A DNA stretch of 33,105 bases, from the NCBI GenBank assembly GCA_944327285.1, contig CALVHG010000029.1:1-33105 (forward strand), read 5' to 3'. The position numbers were made by a program, and so were the translations under genes. Source of the DNA: an uncultured Desulfovibrio sp. (lineage in GTDB: Bacteria > Desulfobacterota > Desulfovibrionia > Desulfovibrionales > Desulfovibrionaceae). The notes under the pieces are model-generated. The model saw only the letters and a program-made list of their open reading frames with translations, did not search any database and was not told the DNA's origin. Each line of letters begins with the position of its first letter. The stretch's first letter is position 1. Shown in pieces: positions 1 through 7,747 of the stretch.

Positions 1-61
1 ACGCCGGTGCCCCCCGTTCGTCAAGCTTTTTGTGGAAAGTTTTTTGTTTTTTCTGATTGAG

Positions 62-110
62 GGGGGAGGGGGAACCCCTCTCGCGTTAGCAGAGGGGTTC
101 CCCCTCCCCC
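62..110. repeat. Perfect 20-bp stem-loop downstream of ktrA (copy 1 of end-hairpin)
   Basis: Arms at 62-81 and 91-110 are perfect inverted complements (G-rich, then CCCCTCT / AGAGGGG) around the 9-base loop CGCGTTAGC. It begins 10 bases past the ktrA stop codon, so it may end that minus-strand transcript, but there is no T-tract on the minus strand after it; the T-rich stretch at 23-54 reads as A-rich on that strand. A near-identical hairpin with the reverse-complement loop lies at 33049-33095. Confidence 0.75.
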
Positions 111-119
111 AACCAACCT

Positions 120-764
120 TTACGGCTCAATATTTTTCATGGTTGCGGCGCGACCGGCGACAACAAGGGTGTCGCCGGTATGCAGGACGGTATGCGCGGG
201 GGGGACAAAAGCAAATTCGCGCTTACCTGCGGAGCGAATGCCCATGACGACAAGCCCGAACTGCCGGATGAGATCCAGCTCTACCAAGGATTTGCCGTGC
301 CAGTTATGCACGGTCAATTCCTGTATAGCGATGCCGCCGTATTTGGGAATAAGGTCCAGCATGCCGGGATTGGTCAGCTGATGAGCGGCCATAACGGCGG
401 CTTCCGTTTCCGGCACAATGGCCCTGTCCACGTGCAGCCGATGCAAGATTTTACGGTGCTCCTCATTGGAAGCCTTGACCCATATTTTCGGTCCGCCGAG
501 TTCCTGCACGTTGAGAGTGATGATCAATGATTGCTCAAAACCTTCGCCCACGCAGATGACGACCCAGTCCAGATCCTGAAAATGCAGAGAGCGCAGCACG
601 CTGACACTGGTGGCGTCGGCCTTATACACCGAATGCAACAGCTCTTCGGCCACCTGCACACGCGCCTCGGAGAGATCCAAGCCGACAACGGTATGGCCGA
701 GCGAAACAAGAGTCGTAGCCATCCGTAAACCAAATTTCCCCAAACCTATCACGCCAATTTCCAA
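120..764 (-). CDS. ktrA: KtrA/TrkA-type potassium uptake regulatory subunit (RCK domain)
   Basis: Cytoplasmic nucleotide-binding subunit that gates a TrkH/KtrB-type K+ channel. The N-terminal RCK_N Rossmann fold is clear from GVIGLGKFG at the start and an acidic residue at the end of strand 2 (VVGLDLSE); a C-terminal RCK_C domain covers roughly the last 80 residues (ELTVHNWHGKSLVELDL, then HTGDTLVVAG). About 214 residues is normal for KtrA. I chose the TTG at 764 because GGAG lies 6 bases before it and the protein then begins directly at the Rossmann strand, as the family does; a GTG at 791 would add 9 residues but has no convincing ribosome site. No membrane partner gene is present in the window. 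It follows tunR on the same strand after about 90 bases. Confidence 0.9.
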   Translation of the reverse strand: MEIGVIGLGKFGLRMATTLVSLGHTVVGLDLSEARVQVAEELLHSVYKADATSVSVLRSLHFQDLDWVVICVGEGFEQSLIITLNVQELGGPKIWVKASNEEHRKILHRLHVDRAIVPETEAAVMAAHQLTNPGMLDLIPKYGGIAIQELTVHNWHGKSLVELDLIRQFGLVVMGIRSAGKREFAFVPPAHTVLHTGDTLVVAGRAATMKNIEP

Positions 765-853
765 GATAGTCTCCACTACTTCGCCGCACACTCTTACGCC
801 TGTCCGCTACTCAAGCGGACAGACCGTCAAAAAAAGCTGCGGGAAAAATGCCG

Positions 854-1846
854 CTATTCCGGCAATAAAGTAACCTGCCGGGCAGGCACAAGGGCAAAAA
901 CCTGCCTGCCCTCCTGAAGATGCCACTTACCCAGCGGCAGACTTTCAGGAGCCGCATGCAGGGGGGTTCCGTCAGACAGATTCAGCAGAACAAAGGTTTC
1001 GCAGGCATCGCGATGCACAGCCTGCACGGTAGCCGCAAGAATATTGGCCACGCTGATCTGAGGGCGATCCGGACCAGCAGCCAGAGAAATACCTTCCGGC
1101 AGAATCTGTACGCTTACGACCTGATTTTCATGAAGTTCCAGACGCGCGGCCAGGGGCGGGGGACAGAGAGACACCAGCCGCAATCCGGAAAAGGAAGTTA
1201 CTTCCACTTCAACCATGCGCAGCCCTACGGCAAGACGGGAAACAATGCCGACGATAATATTTTCATTATCCGGCATGGAATGCTGCGCACGCAGCACGCG
1301 ACCGGCCTCCCCATCGGAAAAACGCAGAAAGGCTTCCAGCTGCGCGGCGTTCTGCTGCCCCAGAAATTTTTGAACCAGCGGCAACGGAACATGCTGTCGC
1401 AATAACTCCAGACCGCGCGAATACCGCAACGCACGCGGCCCCACCAGCGCCGACGGCAAAGAAAGCGGCGCGGCCACGGCATAAAACTGCTTGCGCACAA
1501 AACCCTGATCAAGATGCAGAAAGTCTGGTTGCGCCGCTTCCGGCAGACTCGCAATGCGCCTGATGGCGCGCATGGCCACAAGCGGCAGAAGCACGGAACG
1601 GGGAGCGGAACCATCCACCCGCACCATGCCAGTCGCGCAGTCAATGGCGCTGACAGGCAAATCCAGCGCCTCGCCGAGACGCAGCCCCGCATAGCGCACA
1701 AGCAAAAAAACAAGATGCAACCGCGCCCTGGCGATCTTGCGCCCAGGGCTGGTTGCTTGAGATTCCCACTCTTCCCAACGTACCGTCAGGGCTTCCAGTT
1801 GCGGACTCGTCAAATGGGAAGATTCGGATTTCTTGGGGGCGGACAT
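854..1846 (-). CDS. tunR: TunR-like tungstate/molybdate-responsive regulator (inactive tyrosine recombinase domain plus TOBE/Mop domains)
   Basis: About 330 residues. Residues ~15-180 resemble a XerC/D catalytic domain: RYAGLRLGEALDL keeps the first catalytic Arg (about 56), and GPRALRYSRG followed by PLPLVQKFLGQ matches the HxLRH...LGH block. However the first His is Arg, the second is Tyr, the LGH His is Gln and the nucleophilic Tyr position is Phe (AFLRFS). Residues ~196-330 hold two Mop/TOBE-like segments (NIIVGIVSRL..., then ISVANILAATVQAV...), which bind molybdate or tungstate. This architecture is that of TunR, described in sulfate-reducing Desulfovibrionales as a tungstate-responsive DNA-binding regulator of oxyanion uptake genes. 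The ATG at 1846 precedes the first conserved segment; the in-frame extension to 1981 reads through a terminator hairpin and is rejected. No transport target gene lies nearby, so its targets are elsewhere. Confidence 0.85.
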   Translation of the reverse strand: MSAPKKSESSHLTSPQLEALTVRWEEWESQATSPGRKIARARLHLVFLLVRYAGLRLGEALDLPVSAIDCATGMVRVDGSAPRSVLLPLVAMRAIRRIASLPEAAQPDFLHLDQGFVRKQFYAVAAPLSLPSALVGPRALRYSRGLELLRQHVPLPLVQKFLGQQNAAQLEAFLRFSDGEAGRVLRAQHSMPDNENIIVGIVSRLAVGLRMVEVEVTSFSGLRLVSLCPPPLAARLELHENQVVSVQILPEGISLAAGPDRPQISVANILAATVQAVHRDACETFVLLNLSDGTPLHAAPESLPLGKWHLQEGRQVFALVPARQVTLLPE

Positions 1847-1887
1847 GGGAGCAGCATACGCATTTGCCCGGCTCCTGTCACGATACG

Positions 1888-1920
1888 AAAAGGCCCGCTG
1901 CGGGCAGAGCAGACGGGCCT
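1888..1920 (-). terminator. Rho-independent terminator for the Gly/Cys-rich peptide gene
   Basis: AGGCCCG (1891-1897) pairs with CGGGCCT (1914-1920), with extra pairing inside the loop. Read on the minus strand the stem is followed by TTTTCG. It lies between the stop of the small peptide gene and the tunR start. Confidence 0.6.
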
Positions 1921-1970
1921 TCGGGGGAGAGAAAAGGAGAGAGGAGGGAGAGAAGGAGCAAGATGGAAGG

Positions 1971-2025
1971 CGGAGCGGCAACGGGGTTCGCAGAGGGCGA
2001 CGAACCCGTCAGGGATGCCGCTCCG
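1971..2025 (-). other. Very stable two-tier stem-loop in the 3' region of the small peptide gene
   Basis: CGGAGCGGCA (1971-1980) pairs perfectly with TGCCGCTCCG (2016-2025), and the next segment ACGGGGTTCG (1981-1990) pairs with CGAACCCGT (2001-2009). The structure begins 18 bases after the stop codon at 2044. On the minus strand it is followed by an almost pure pyrimidine tract (1970 down to 1921) instead of a plain U-run, and then by the terminator at 1888-1920. It may stabilise the message or act in termination. Confidence 0.6.
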
Positions 2026-2043
2026 ACCTTCACTCAACCTGTG

Positions 2044-2214
2044 CTAGTAGCAGCCTCCGCAGCCGCCACCATAGCCACCGCCGTACCCGCCGCCATGCCC
2101 GCGATGTTGCAGTTCGAACGTCGCCGTCGGCACCGGCGACCAGGCGTGGGCCATGCCGCCACCCAGCAGGAAGGTCACGGCAAGGAAGGAAAGTACAAGA
2201 CTGGCTAGTTTCAT
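2044..2214 (-). CDS. Small exported Gly/Cys-rich peptide, function unknown
   Basis: A 56-residue product. The first ~24 residues form a classical signal peptide: Lys at position 2, a hydrophobic core (LASLVLSFLAVTFLLGG) and a probable cleavage after AHA. The predicted mature peptide is only ~32 residues, with an HRGHGGGYGGGYGGG stretch ending in CGGCY, so it combines His, Tyr/Gly repeats and a CxxC motif. The start is fixed by AAAGGAG seven bases upstream of the ATG at 2214, and a promoter is visible at 2311-2339. I do not recognise a family. The CxxC and His residues could bind metal or form disulfides in the envelope, but that is inference. The strong 3' structures argue that the gene is real and independently transcribed. 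Confidence 0.75.
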   Translation of the reverse strand: MKLASLVLSFLAVTFLLGGGMAHAWSPVPTATFELQHRGHGGGYGGGYGGGCGGCY

Positions 2215-2310
2215 GAGGGGCTCCTTTCGGTTTCGCCTGAAATATTGCAGAAGGCGTGCCAGACAAAACGAAGCGAAGACGCTCCATAAAAAGCCATTTA
2301 AAAACAATAT

Positions 2311-2339
2311 ATTATAAAACTTTGCACACCAAAGGGCAA
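2311..2339 (-). promoter_or_regulatory. Sigma-70-type promoter for the Gly/Cys-rich peptide
   Basis: On the minus strand TTGCCC (2339-2334), a 17-base spacer, and a perfect TATAAT (2316-2311). The transcript would have a leader of roughly 90 bases before the ATG at 2214. The surrounding 2215-2550 stretch is otherwise without a gene I can support. Confidence 0.55.
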
Positions 2340-2550
2340 TGAGCATACCGACAGAACAGCGCTACCGGACATCAGAGTGGTCAGTTTTTATCCAGCTACG
2401 GCGCGCCATCTGGATAGATTTTTTACACCTGTCCAGAGCCTGAACAGTTTGCAGACAAAAAAAACGAAAGGCCCGTAAAAAACGCATGCAGGGAAGGAAA
2501 ACGCTGCTCATACCGCTGCGTTTTCCCTCCCCGAAAAGAGAGCCGCCAAA

Positions 2551-2805
2551 AGCATTTTCAATTTGAAACACTCAGCGTTTCAAACCATACGGCCTGTCTT
2601 TCAGTGCGCGGGTTTTGGGGAAGATGGGGGAGTTTGAGGGGGAGTTTACGGGAACGCCCTTCCTCGCTTCGCTGCGGAAGGGCTGGGCCCTTTTTGCCGC
2701 AAGCAGCGACCCGACGGGCGGCCGCAGGCCGTGCCCGTTGTGACGAAGGAAGCTACGGGCATCGACAGCAGAGCAAAGGGGTTTCTTCCCCCTCAAAAAA
2801 AGTAA
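2551..2805 (-). repeat. Composite repeat Y: GC-rich stem-loop unit fused to a partial 146-bp repeat
   Basis: Read on the minus strand it starts with a gagggggaag...acccctttgctctgc hairpin region, then CTGCTGTCGATGCCCGT, AACGGGCACGGCCTGCGGCC, a GC-rich middle, CCCCATCTTCCCC, and finally GACAGGCCGTATGGTTTGAAA...AAAATGCT, the end of the 146-bp repeat. The same order and junction occur on the plus strand at 30756-30955. It occupies the gap between the proB stop (2820) and the promoter of the small peptide gene and may serve as proB terminator. Confidence 0.7.
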
Positions 2806-2819
2806 TACATCCTGAGAGC

Positions 2820-4001
2820 CTAGATCGCCGCATCCAGCAGAAGGTTGTCGCGGTGGATGACTTCAGGATAATGGGCATCGCCGAGAATGGCAGCTACCTC
2901 ATGGCGGCGCAGGCCCATGATTTTGCGCAGTTCTCCAGCGGCATAGTTGGTCAGCCCTACGCCCAAGGAGGCCTGCGGACCGTCGCAGCCCAGCCGGGCC
3001 ACGCGCACGAGCGCCCCCTTTTGGAAAGTGCCGTCCACACGGCGCACGCCCCCCGGCAAAAGGCTGCTGCCCTTCTCGGAGAGGGCGTCGGCCGCGCCTT
3101 CGTCCACCCAGAGCGTTCCCGCCGGATCCGACTGGTAGGCCAGCCAGAACTTGCGGCGGGAAATAGCGTGTTCCGCAGGGCGCACCCATGTGCCGACATC
3201 TTCGCCTGCGAGAGCGCGCCCGATAATGTCTTCCTGCCGCCCCGGCAGAATCAGCGTGGGGACCCCAAGCTGCGAAGCGCGTCGCGCCGCCAGCAGCTTG
3301 GAATACATACCGCCGGTGCCCACAGAAGTCTTGCCGCCGCACAGACGGCCGAGATCCAGACGCGACACGTCGTCAATGCAGGAAAGAATCTGCGCTTCGG
3401 CGTCCGTATCGGGATTGGAGGCGTAGACGCCGGGCGCGGATGTCAGATTGATATACAGATCCGCGCCCACGAGATTCACGAGAAGACTGGCGAGACAGTC
3501 ATTGTCCCCGAACTTGAGTTCGCACACGGAAACCGTGTCATTCTCATTGACAATGGGCAGAGCATCCCAGGAAAGCAGCTCGGCAAAGGTGTTGCGCGCA
3601 TTGAGAAAACGGGTGCGAGCCCGCAAGTCGTCGCGCGTCAGCAAAACCTGAGCAACAGGGATGCCGTAGGGGCGCAGCACCTTGTCCCAAAGACGCATGA
3701 GCTGCCCCTGCCCCAGAGCCGCCGCGGCCTGACGGGCAGCCAGCCCCTGCGTATCGCAGGCGCGTCCATGCCGGGCCAGCGCGCGCCGCCCCGCGGCGAC
3801 GGCACCGGACGAAACCAGGACAACCTTACGGGCGCCGTCACTGCCGCGCAGGGTTGCAAGCTGTCGGGCAAGATCGGCCATGACGGCATCCGACAAACCG
3901 TCCGCATCGGACAATACGGCGCTGCCGACCTTTACCACCACAAGGCGCGCCCGATGCAGGCATCGCTGCCGCTCTTCGCGCCAGTCTTCCGTTTGCGACA
4001 T
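2820..4001 (-). CDS. proB: Glutamate 5-kinase
   Basis: Phosphorylates glutamate to gamma-glutamyl phosphate, the first step of proline synthesis, in the cytoplasm. The amino acid kinase fold starts with VVVKVGSAVLSD (about 20-31), followed by VVLVSSGAVAAGRRAL, the substrate segment LPIVNENDTVSVCELKFGDND, and KTSVGTGGMYSKLLAARRA. Residues ~285-365 form a C-terminal PUA domain (SLLPGGVRRVDGTFQKGALVRV...). At 393 residues it is slightly longer than the E. coli enzyme (367), mainly from an N-terminal stretch of ~17 residues. It is the last gene of the rplU-rpmA-obg-proB run, 12 bases after obg. proA is not in the window. Confidence 0.95.
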   Translation of the reverse strand: MSQTEDWREERQRCLHRARLVVVKVGSAVLSDADGLSDAVMADLARQLATLRGSDGARKVVLVSSGAVAAGRRALARHGRACDTQGLAARQAAAALGQGQLMRLWDKVLRPYGIPVAQVLLTRDDLRARTRFLNARNTFAELLSWDALPIVNENDTVSVCELKFGDNDCLASLLVNLVGADLYINLTSAPGVYASNPDTDAEAQILSCIDDVSRLDLGRLCGGKTSVGTGGMYSKLLAARRASQLGVPTLILPGRQEDIIGRALAGEDVGTWVRPAEHAISRRKFWLAYQSDPAGTLWVDEGAADALSEKGSSLLPGGVRRVDGTFQKGALVRVARLGCDGPQASLGVGLTNYAAGELRKIMGLRRHEVAAILGDAHYPEVIHRDNLLLDAAI

Positions 4002-4013
4002 CCTGTCCGCTCC

Positions 4014-5114
4014 TTATTCGCGGGTATAGATAACTTCGATATCCGGAAACTCTTCTTCGTCCAGAGTTTCGATTTCCTCAAAATGATGGAGCGGTTCATG
4101 CGGCGCAACCTCGTCGCGCAGTCGCCACATGGCAGCCACCAGCGGTTCGATACCGATACCCTCGCGGGCCGAAATGAAGAAGATCTCGCGCCCGTCGGCT
4201 TCGGCACGCGCCTTGAGCGCCGCAAGACGTTCTTCATCAACCAGATCGATCTTGTTGACGACCTCGATCTGCCGACGCGCTGCCAGCTCCTCGCTGAAGC
4301 TGTTCAGTTCCGCATTAATAAGATCGAAACCGGCCCAGGGGTCCTCTTCGCCGATATCCTCGATGCTGAGGATATGGACAAGGAAGCGAGTCCGCTCCAC
4401 ATGCTTGAGGAAGCGGATACCAAGCCCCTGACCTTCATGGGCGCCCTCGATGAGACCCGGAATATCGGCAATGACCATGCGCCGATCCGGATCGTACTCG
4501 TCAATCATCACGCCAAGATTCGGCGTCAGCGTCGTGAAGGGATACGCCGCAATCTTGGGGCGAGCCGCCGACACGCGGGAAATAAAGGTGGACTTGCCGG
4601 CATTGGGCAGCCCCAGAAGTCCGGCATCCGCCAGAATCTTCAGCTCCAGGCGCAGCTCGGCCTCTTCGCCGGGTTCGCCGCTCTGGGCGAATCTCGGAGC
4701 GCGCATGGTCGCGGACTTGAAATGCTCGTTCCCCTTGCCGCCCCTGCCCCCGCGCGCGGCCACAGCTTCCGCGCCGGGTTCGCTCAGGTCGGCAATAAGA
4801 TATTCCCCTTCGGGGCCGCGTCCGTAGACCAGCGTTCCCACGGGCAGATTCAGAACAAGATCCTCGCCCTTGCGCCCGTCGCACTGGCTGCCCTGGCCGG
4901 GCTGTCCGTTGCGGGCTTCGTAAACGCGCTTGAGGCGAAAATCGTAGAGGGAAAGAAGACGCGGTTCGGCCCGCAGAATCACGGAACCGCCGTCGCCGCC
5001 GTTGCCGCCGTCCGGCCCGCCGCGCGGCACAAACTTTTCACGACGGAAGGACACGCAGCCATGCCCGCCCTTGCCCGCCTTGACCAGAATTTTTGCTTCA
5101 TCAACAAATCGCAT
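4014..5114 (-). CDS. obg: Obg/CgtA GTPase (50S ribosome assembly)
   Basis: Essential GTPase that binds the 50S subunit and acts in ribosome maturation. Residues 1-158 are the Gly-rich Obg fold ([30 protein letters not shown]). The G domain follows: G1 GLPNAGKST at 168-176, G2 around TTLTPNLG, G3 DIPGLIEG from 217, G4 NKID at 287-290 and G5 SAREG at about 315. The C-terminus is short and acidic ([17 protein letters not shown]) and lacks a full OCT domain, as in many proteobacteria. At 366 residues the length is usual. It follows rpmA, the standard arrangement, although about 110 bases containing a possible attenuating hairpin separate them. Confidence 0.96.
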   Translation of the reverse strand: MRFVDEAKILVKAGKGGHGCVSFRREKFVPRGGPDGGNGGDGGSVILRAEPRLLSLYDFRLKRVYEARNGQPGQGSQCDGRKGEDLVLNLPVGTLVYGRGPEGEYLIADLSEPGAEAVAARGGRGGKGNEHFKSATMRAPRFAQSGEPGEEAELRLELKILADAGLLGLPNAGKSTFISRVSAARPKIAAYPFTTLTPNLGVMIDEYDPDRRMVIADIPGLIEGAHEGQGLGIRFLKHVERTRFLVHILSIEDIGEEDPWAGFDLINAELNSFSEELAARRQIEVVNKIDLVDEERLAALKARAEADGREIFFISAREGIGIEPLVAAMWRLRDEVAPHEPLHHFEEIETLDEEEFPDIEVIYTRE

Positions 5115-5167
5115 AGATACTCCCAGGGCAGGTTACTGGGAAGGCAAAGCGCCGCCCAGACAACACG

Positions 5168-5198
5168 AAAGGGGAAGAAGTCTTGCGACTCCTTCCCT
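5168..5198 (-). terminator. Hairpin between rpmA and obg, possible partial terminator/attenuator
   Basis: GGGAAGAAGTC (5172-5182) pairs with GACTCCTTCCC (5187-5197) with one A-C mismatch. Read on the minus strand it ends in CCCCTTTCG, a weak T-tract. It could lower obg-proB expression relative to the ribosomal protein genes. Confidence 0.4.
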
Positions 5199-5226
5199 CT
5201 TCAAAACTTGTGCGGATTCCCAAGCC

Positions 5227-5496
5227 TTAGGCGGCCGGGGCTTCCACATGCACGCGGGTAAGAACGCGACGCTTGCGAATGAACTTTTCAAAACGCACGA
5301 CGCCGTCGATCTTGGCGAACAGGGTGTAGTCCCTGCCCATACCCACATTTTCGCCGGGGTACACGCGGGTACCCAACTGACGCACCAGAATGTTGCCGGC
5401 CAGAACGGCCTGCCCGCCGAAGCGCTTGACGCCGCGTCGCTGGCCCGCGCTGTCGCGGCCGTTGCGCGAAGAACCGCCTGCTTTCTTATGAGCCAT
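5227..5496 (-). CDS. rpmA: 50S ribosomal protein L27
   Basis: The 89-residue product starts [20 protein letters not shown], the conserved N-terminal tail of L27 that reaches toward the peptidyl transferase centre, followed by LGVKRFGG-type sequence ([46 protein letters not shown]). There is no N-terminal cleavable extension of the Firmicutes type. It is directly downstream of rplU, the near-universal order. A ribosome site (GGAG within caaggagtat) precedes the ATG. Confidence 0.97.
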   Translation of the reverse strand: MAHKKAGGSSRNGRDSAGQRRGVKRFGGQAVLAGNILVRQLGTRVYPGENVGMGRDYTLFAKIDGVVRFEKFIRKRRVLTRVHVEAPAA

Positions 5497-5553
5497 GATA
5501 TACTCCTTGCAAGGGCTTAGTCCGGTACGACGCTGAACGCCGCACCAGGAAAA

Positions 5554-5862
5554 CTAGCCGTTGATGCTTTTGACGCGGATGGTCGTGTAGTCCTGACGAT
5601 GCCCGCGCAGCTTGCGCGAGTCGTTGCGCCGCCAGCGCTTGAAGACCATCACCTTGGCTCCGCGGCTGTGCTCCACCACTTCGGCGGTCACGGCGGCTCC
5701 GGCGACGTAAGGAGCACCGATCTTGCAATCGGTGCCACCGATCATCAGAACCTTATCCAGCTTCACTTCGCTGCCGGCAGCAGCCGCGAGCTTTTCCACA
5801 ACAACTTTGGAACCTTCTTCAACGCGGTACTGTTTGCCGCCCGTTTCGATAATCGCGTACAT
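5554..5862 (-). CDS. rplU: 50S ribosomal protein L21
   Basis: A 102-residue protein beginning MYAIIETGGKQYRVEEGSKVVVEKL, the L21 signature, and ending with the basic FKRWRRNDSRKLRGHRQDYTTIRVKSI segment that contacts 23S rRNA. The ATG at 5862 is preceded by CGGAGG at good spacing; an in-frame ATG at 5925 would add 21 residues not found in the family and lies in the promoter region. First gene of rplU-rpmA-obg-proB and divergent from the rRNA methyltransferase gene at 6065. Confidence 0.97.
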   Translation of the reverse strand: MYAIIETGGKQYRVEEGSKVVVEKLAAAAGSEVKLDKVLMIGGTDCKIGAPYVAGAAVTAEVVEHSRGAKVMVFKRWRRNDSRKLRGHRQDYTTIRVKSING

Positions 5863-5889
5863 GGTGTAACCTCCGAAAAGAGAGAGGTC

Positions 5890-5918
5890 TATTTGCCCCA
5901 GACTCGGAAAAATGTCAA
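5890..5918 (-). promoter_or_regulatory. Candidate promoter of the rplU-rpmA-obg-proB operon
   Basis: On the minus strand a perfect TTGACA (5918-5913), a 17-base spacer, then CAAATA (5895-5890), which is a poor -10. The strong -35 and its position ~28 bases before the rplU ATG favour it, but the -10 is uncertain. Confidence 0.4.
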
Positions 5919-6064
5919 GTGTCACATGAAAGTTTTTTGCGGTTCCGCCCTTCCTGTCGGAAGCGACGGCCCTTCCGGCCTTGGCAAGGAGTCCTCTTCC
6001 CTGTTATGTTGCAAATTCCTGCGCATTGCGTCAGCGCGCGCCCACTATAAGGAAGGATGGCAAA

Positions 6065-7570
6065 ATGCACAATGCCCCGCAAGAAACTTTTTCCTGCGAC
6101 ATCCTGTCGTTGAGCCATGACGGGCGCGGCGTCGCCCGGCCGCAGGGACAGAGCGGCCCGGTGGTCTTCGTAGCCGGAGCCCTGCCGGGACAGCAGGTGC
6201 GGGCCCGCGTGCTGCGTCGCAAGTCCCGCCATGTGGAAGCCGACTGTATCGAAGTTCTGCGTCCCGCTCCCGACGCCGTTCCCCCCTTGTGCCCTCATGC
6301 CGACGCCTGCGGCGGCTGTCCGCTGCAGCGCATGCCCTATGCGGCCCAGCTCCGGGCTAAGGAAGAGCTGCTGCGTCAGACGCTGCGCCGCATCGGCGGT
6401 CTGGATGACTCACTTGTGGCCGCGCCTCTGGCATCGCCGCTGACACGCGGTTTTCGCAACAAGATGGAATTTGCCTTTGGCATCGACGCCGGGGGGCGTC
6501 TGCTGCTGGGGCAGCGCCGACGCAGCGGGCACGGCGTCGTGCGCGTGCCGGAATGCGCCCTGATGCCATCCTTTGTGCCGCGACTGGTGGAACGGATTGA
6601 AAAGCTGGCCGCCGATTCCGGACTGCCGGCCTATAGTCTCCCGAACCGCCGCGGCAGCCGACAGCCCCACGCCGGATTCTGGCGCAATGCCGTATTGCGC
6701 CTGCACTGGACAGAGTCGCAGGCCCCGCAACCGGACGATCCGACCGCCTATGCTGACGAAACGCGCTGGCGCGCGGCGCTTCTGCTGCTCACGTCCCCAG
6801 GCGATACGGCACAGCGCCGCAGCGTGCGACGGATTGCCGAAACCCTGCTTCAGGAGGCCGCCGGCCTCACGCATATCGTCCACGAAGAACGCGCGGCCCC
6901 CGACGGGCAGGTCCGGGGCGAGCGCCGTATTCTTACCCTGGACTCTCTGCCGGGGAAAAACGACGCGGCCCGCTTACGTCTGCCGCTGCTGGGACACTGC
7001 CTGGAACTGGATATTGCCTCCTTTTTTCAGGTCAACACGGCCGCGGCCCAACTGCTGGCCGGTCTGGCTGCCCACGCCGCGCGCGGCACGCTGCCCGCAA
7101 GCGCGACGGAAGCTCTGATGCCGCCGACCGCCCCCTCCCCCGCCTCGCTGCTCGACCTGTACTGCGGCGTCGGCGTCCCCGGTCTGCTATGTGTGGATGC
7201 CGACGCTCGCCTTGACGGCATAGAATATGACGCGCGGGCAACGGAACTGGCGGCCCGCAATGCCCGCGTGCTTTCCCGACGGGCCAGCTATCAGGCGGGC
7301 GACGCGGCCCGGCTTGTCCGGAAGCTGTCCGCAAACCACGACGTTATTCTTGCCGACCCGCCCCGCGCCGGCATGGATGCGCAGGTTATCGCGGCGCTGG
7401 AACAGCAGAAGGCGGAACGCCTCATCTATATATCATGCAATCCGGCGACGCTGGCGCGAGACGCCGCACAGCTAAGCCGCACCTGGACTCCCGAAGCCTT
7501 TCAACCGGTCGATCTTTTCCCGCATACCCCGCATCTGGAGTGCGTCAGCCTCTGGCAACGCAGGATATGA
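6065..7570 (+). CDS. rlmD: 23S rRNA (uracil-5-)-methyltransferase, RlmD/TrmA family
   Basis: SAM-dependent enzyme forming 5-methyluridine in rRNA. A TRAM-like RNA-binding domain covers about residues 8-65. The [4Fe-4S] cysteines are C76-x5-C82-x2-C85 in CPHADACGGC and probably C164 in VPECAL. The Rossmann SAM site is LLDLYCGVGVPGL; ILADPPRAGMD carries the catalytic Asp-Pro-Pro region and YISCNPATLARD the nucleophilic Cys. FFQVNTAAAQLL is also typical. At 501 residues it is a little longer than E. coli RlmD (433), with inserted segments around 220-300. The ATG at 6065 follows AAGGAAGG at ~7 bases; the in-frame ATG at 5981 is rejected. RlmC or a dual-specificity member cannot be excluded. Confidence 0.88.
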   Translation: MHNAPQETFSCDILSLSHDGRGVARPQGQSGPVVFVAGALPGQQVRARVLRRKSRHVEADCIEVLRPAPDAVPPLCPHADACGGCPLQRMPYAAQLRAKEELLRQTLRRIGGLDDSLVAAPLASPLTRGFRNKMEFAFGIDAGGRLLLGQRRRSGHGVVRVPECALMPSFVPRLVERIEKLAADSGLPAYSLPNRRGSRQPHAGFWRNAVLRLHWTESQAPQPDDPTAYADETRWRAALLLLTSPGDTAQRRSVRRIAETLLQEAAGLTHIVHEERAAPDGQVRGERRILTLDSLPGKNDAARLRLPLLGHCLELDIASFFQVNTAAAQLLAGLAAHAARGTLPASATEALMPPTAPSPASLLDLYCGVGVPGLLCVDADARLDGIEYDARATELAARNARVLSRRASYQAGDAARLVRKLSANHDVILADPPRAGMDAQVIAALEQQKAERLIYISCNPATLARDAAQLSRTWTPEAFQPVDLFPHTPHLECVSLWQRRI

Positions 7571-7641
7571 CGAAAGAAACCATGCCGCCCCGACGGACAG
7601 CGGACCCGCACGGGCGAGTCAACGCTTTTGCCGCAAATGCG

Positions 7642-7670
7642 TTGACGGAATTACCCTGCTGTGATAATCT
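7642..7670 (+). promoter_or_regulatory. Candidate promoter of atpZ-atpI-atpB-atpE
   Basis: TTGACG (7642-7647) is followed either by TAATCT (7665-7670) at 17 bases or by GATAAT (7663-7668) at 15 bases, the latter with an extended TG (TGTGATAAT). It lies about 80 bases before the atpZ ATG in the otherwise empty stretch 7571-7747. Confidence 0.45.
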
Positions 7671-7676
7671 GCACAC
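7659..7676 (+). promoter_or_regulatory. Candidate Rex operator over the atpZ -10 region
   Basis: CTGTG-N8-CACAC matches the Rex operator pattern TTGTG-N8-CACAA at 8 of 10 fixed positions and has exactly the right half-site spacing. It overlaps the -10 of the promoter of the Fo a/c operon, a position suited to repression. The rex gene itself lies 2.6 kb downstream. Not proven. Confidence 0.4.
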
Positions 7677-7747
7677 GTTATCGCCATGATGGCGACGGAG
7701 ACAAGACCACGCGTTCCGCTGCCTGCCCGCAGCCGCAAGGAGCCTGC

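Noticed and set aside
801..821. TGTCCGC/GCGGACA hairpin between tunR and ktrA as a terminator
   Set aside because: On the minus strand the T-rich run comes before the stem and not after it, so it does not have terminator layout.
2604..5261. An 885-codon open frame on the plus strand
   Set aside because: It lies antisense to proB and obg, whose products are unmistakable; the frame is open because of GC-rich third positions.
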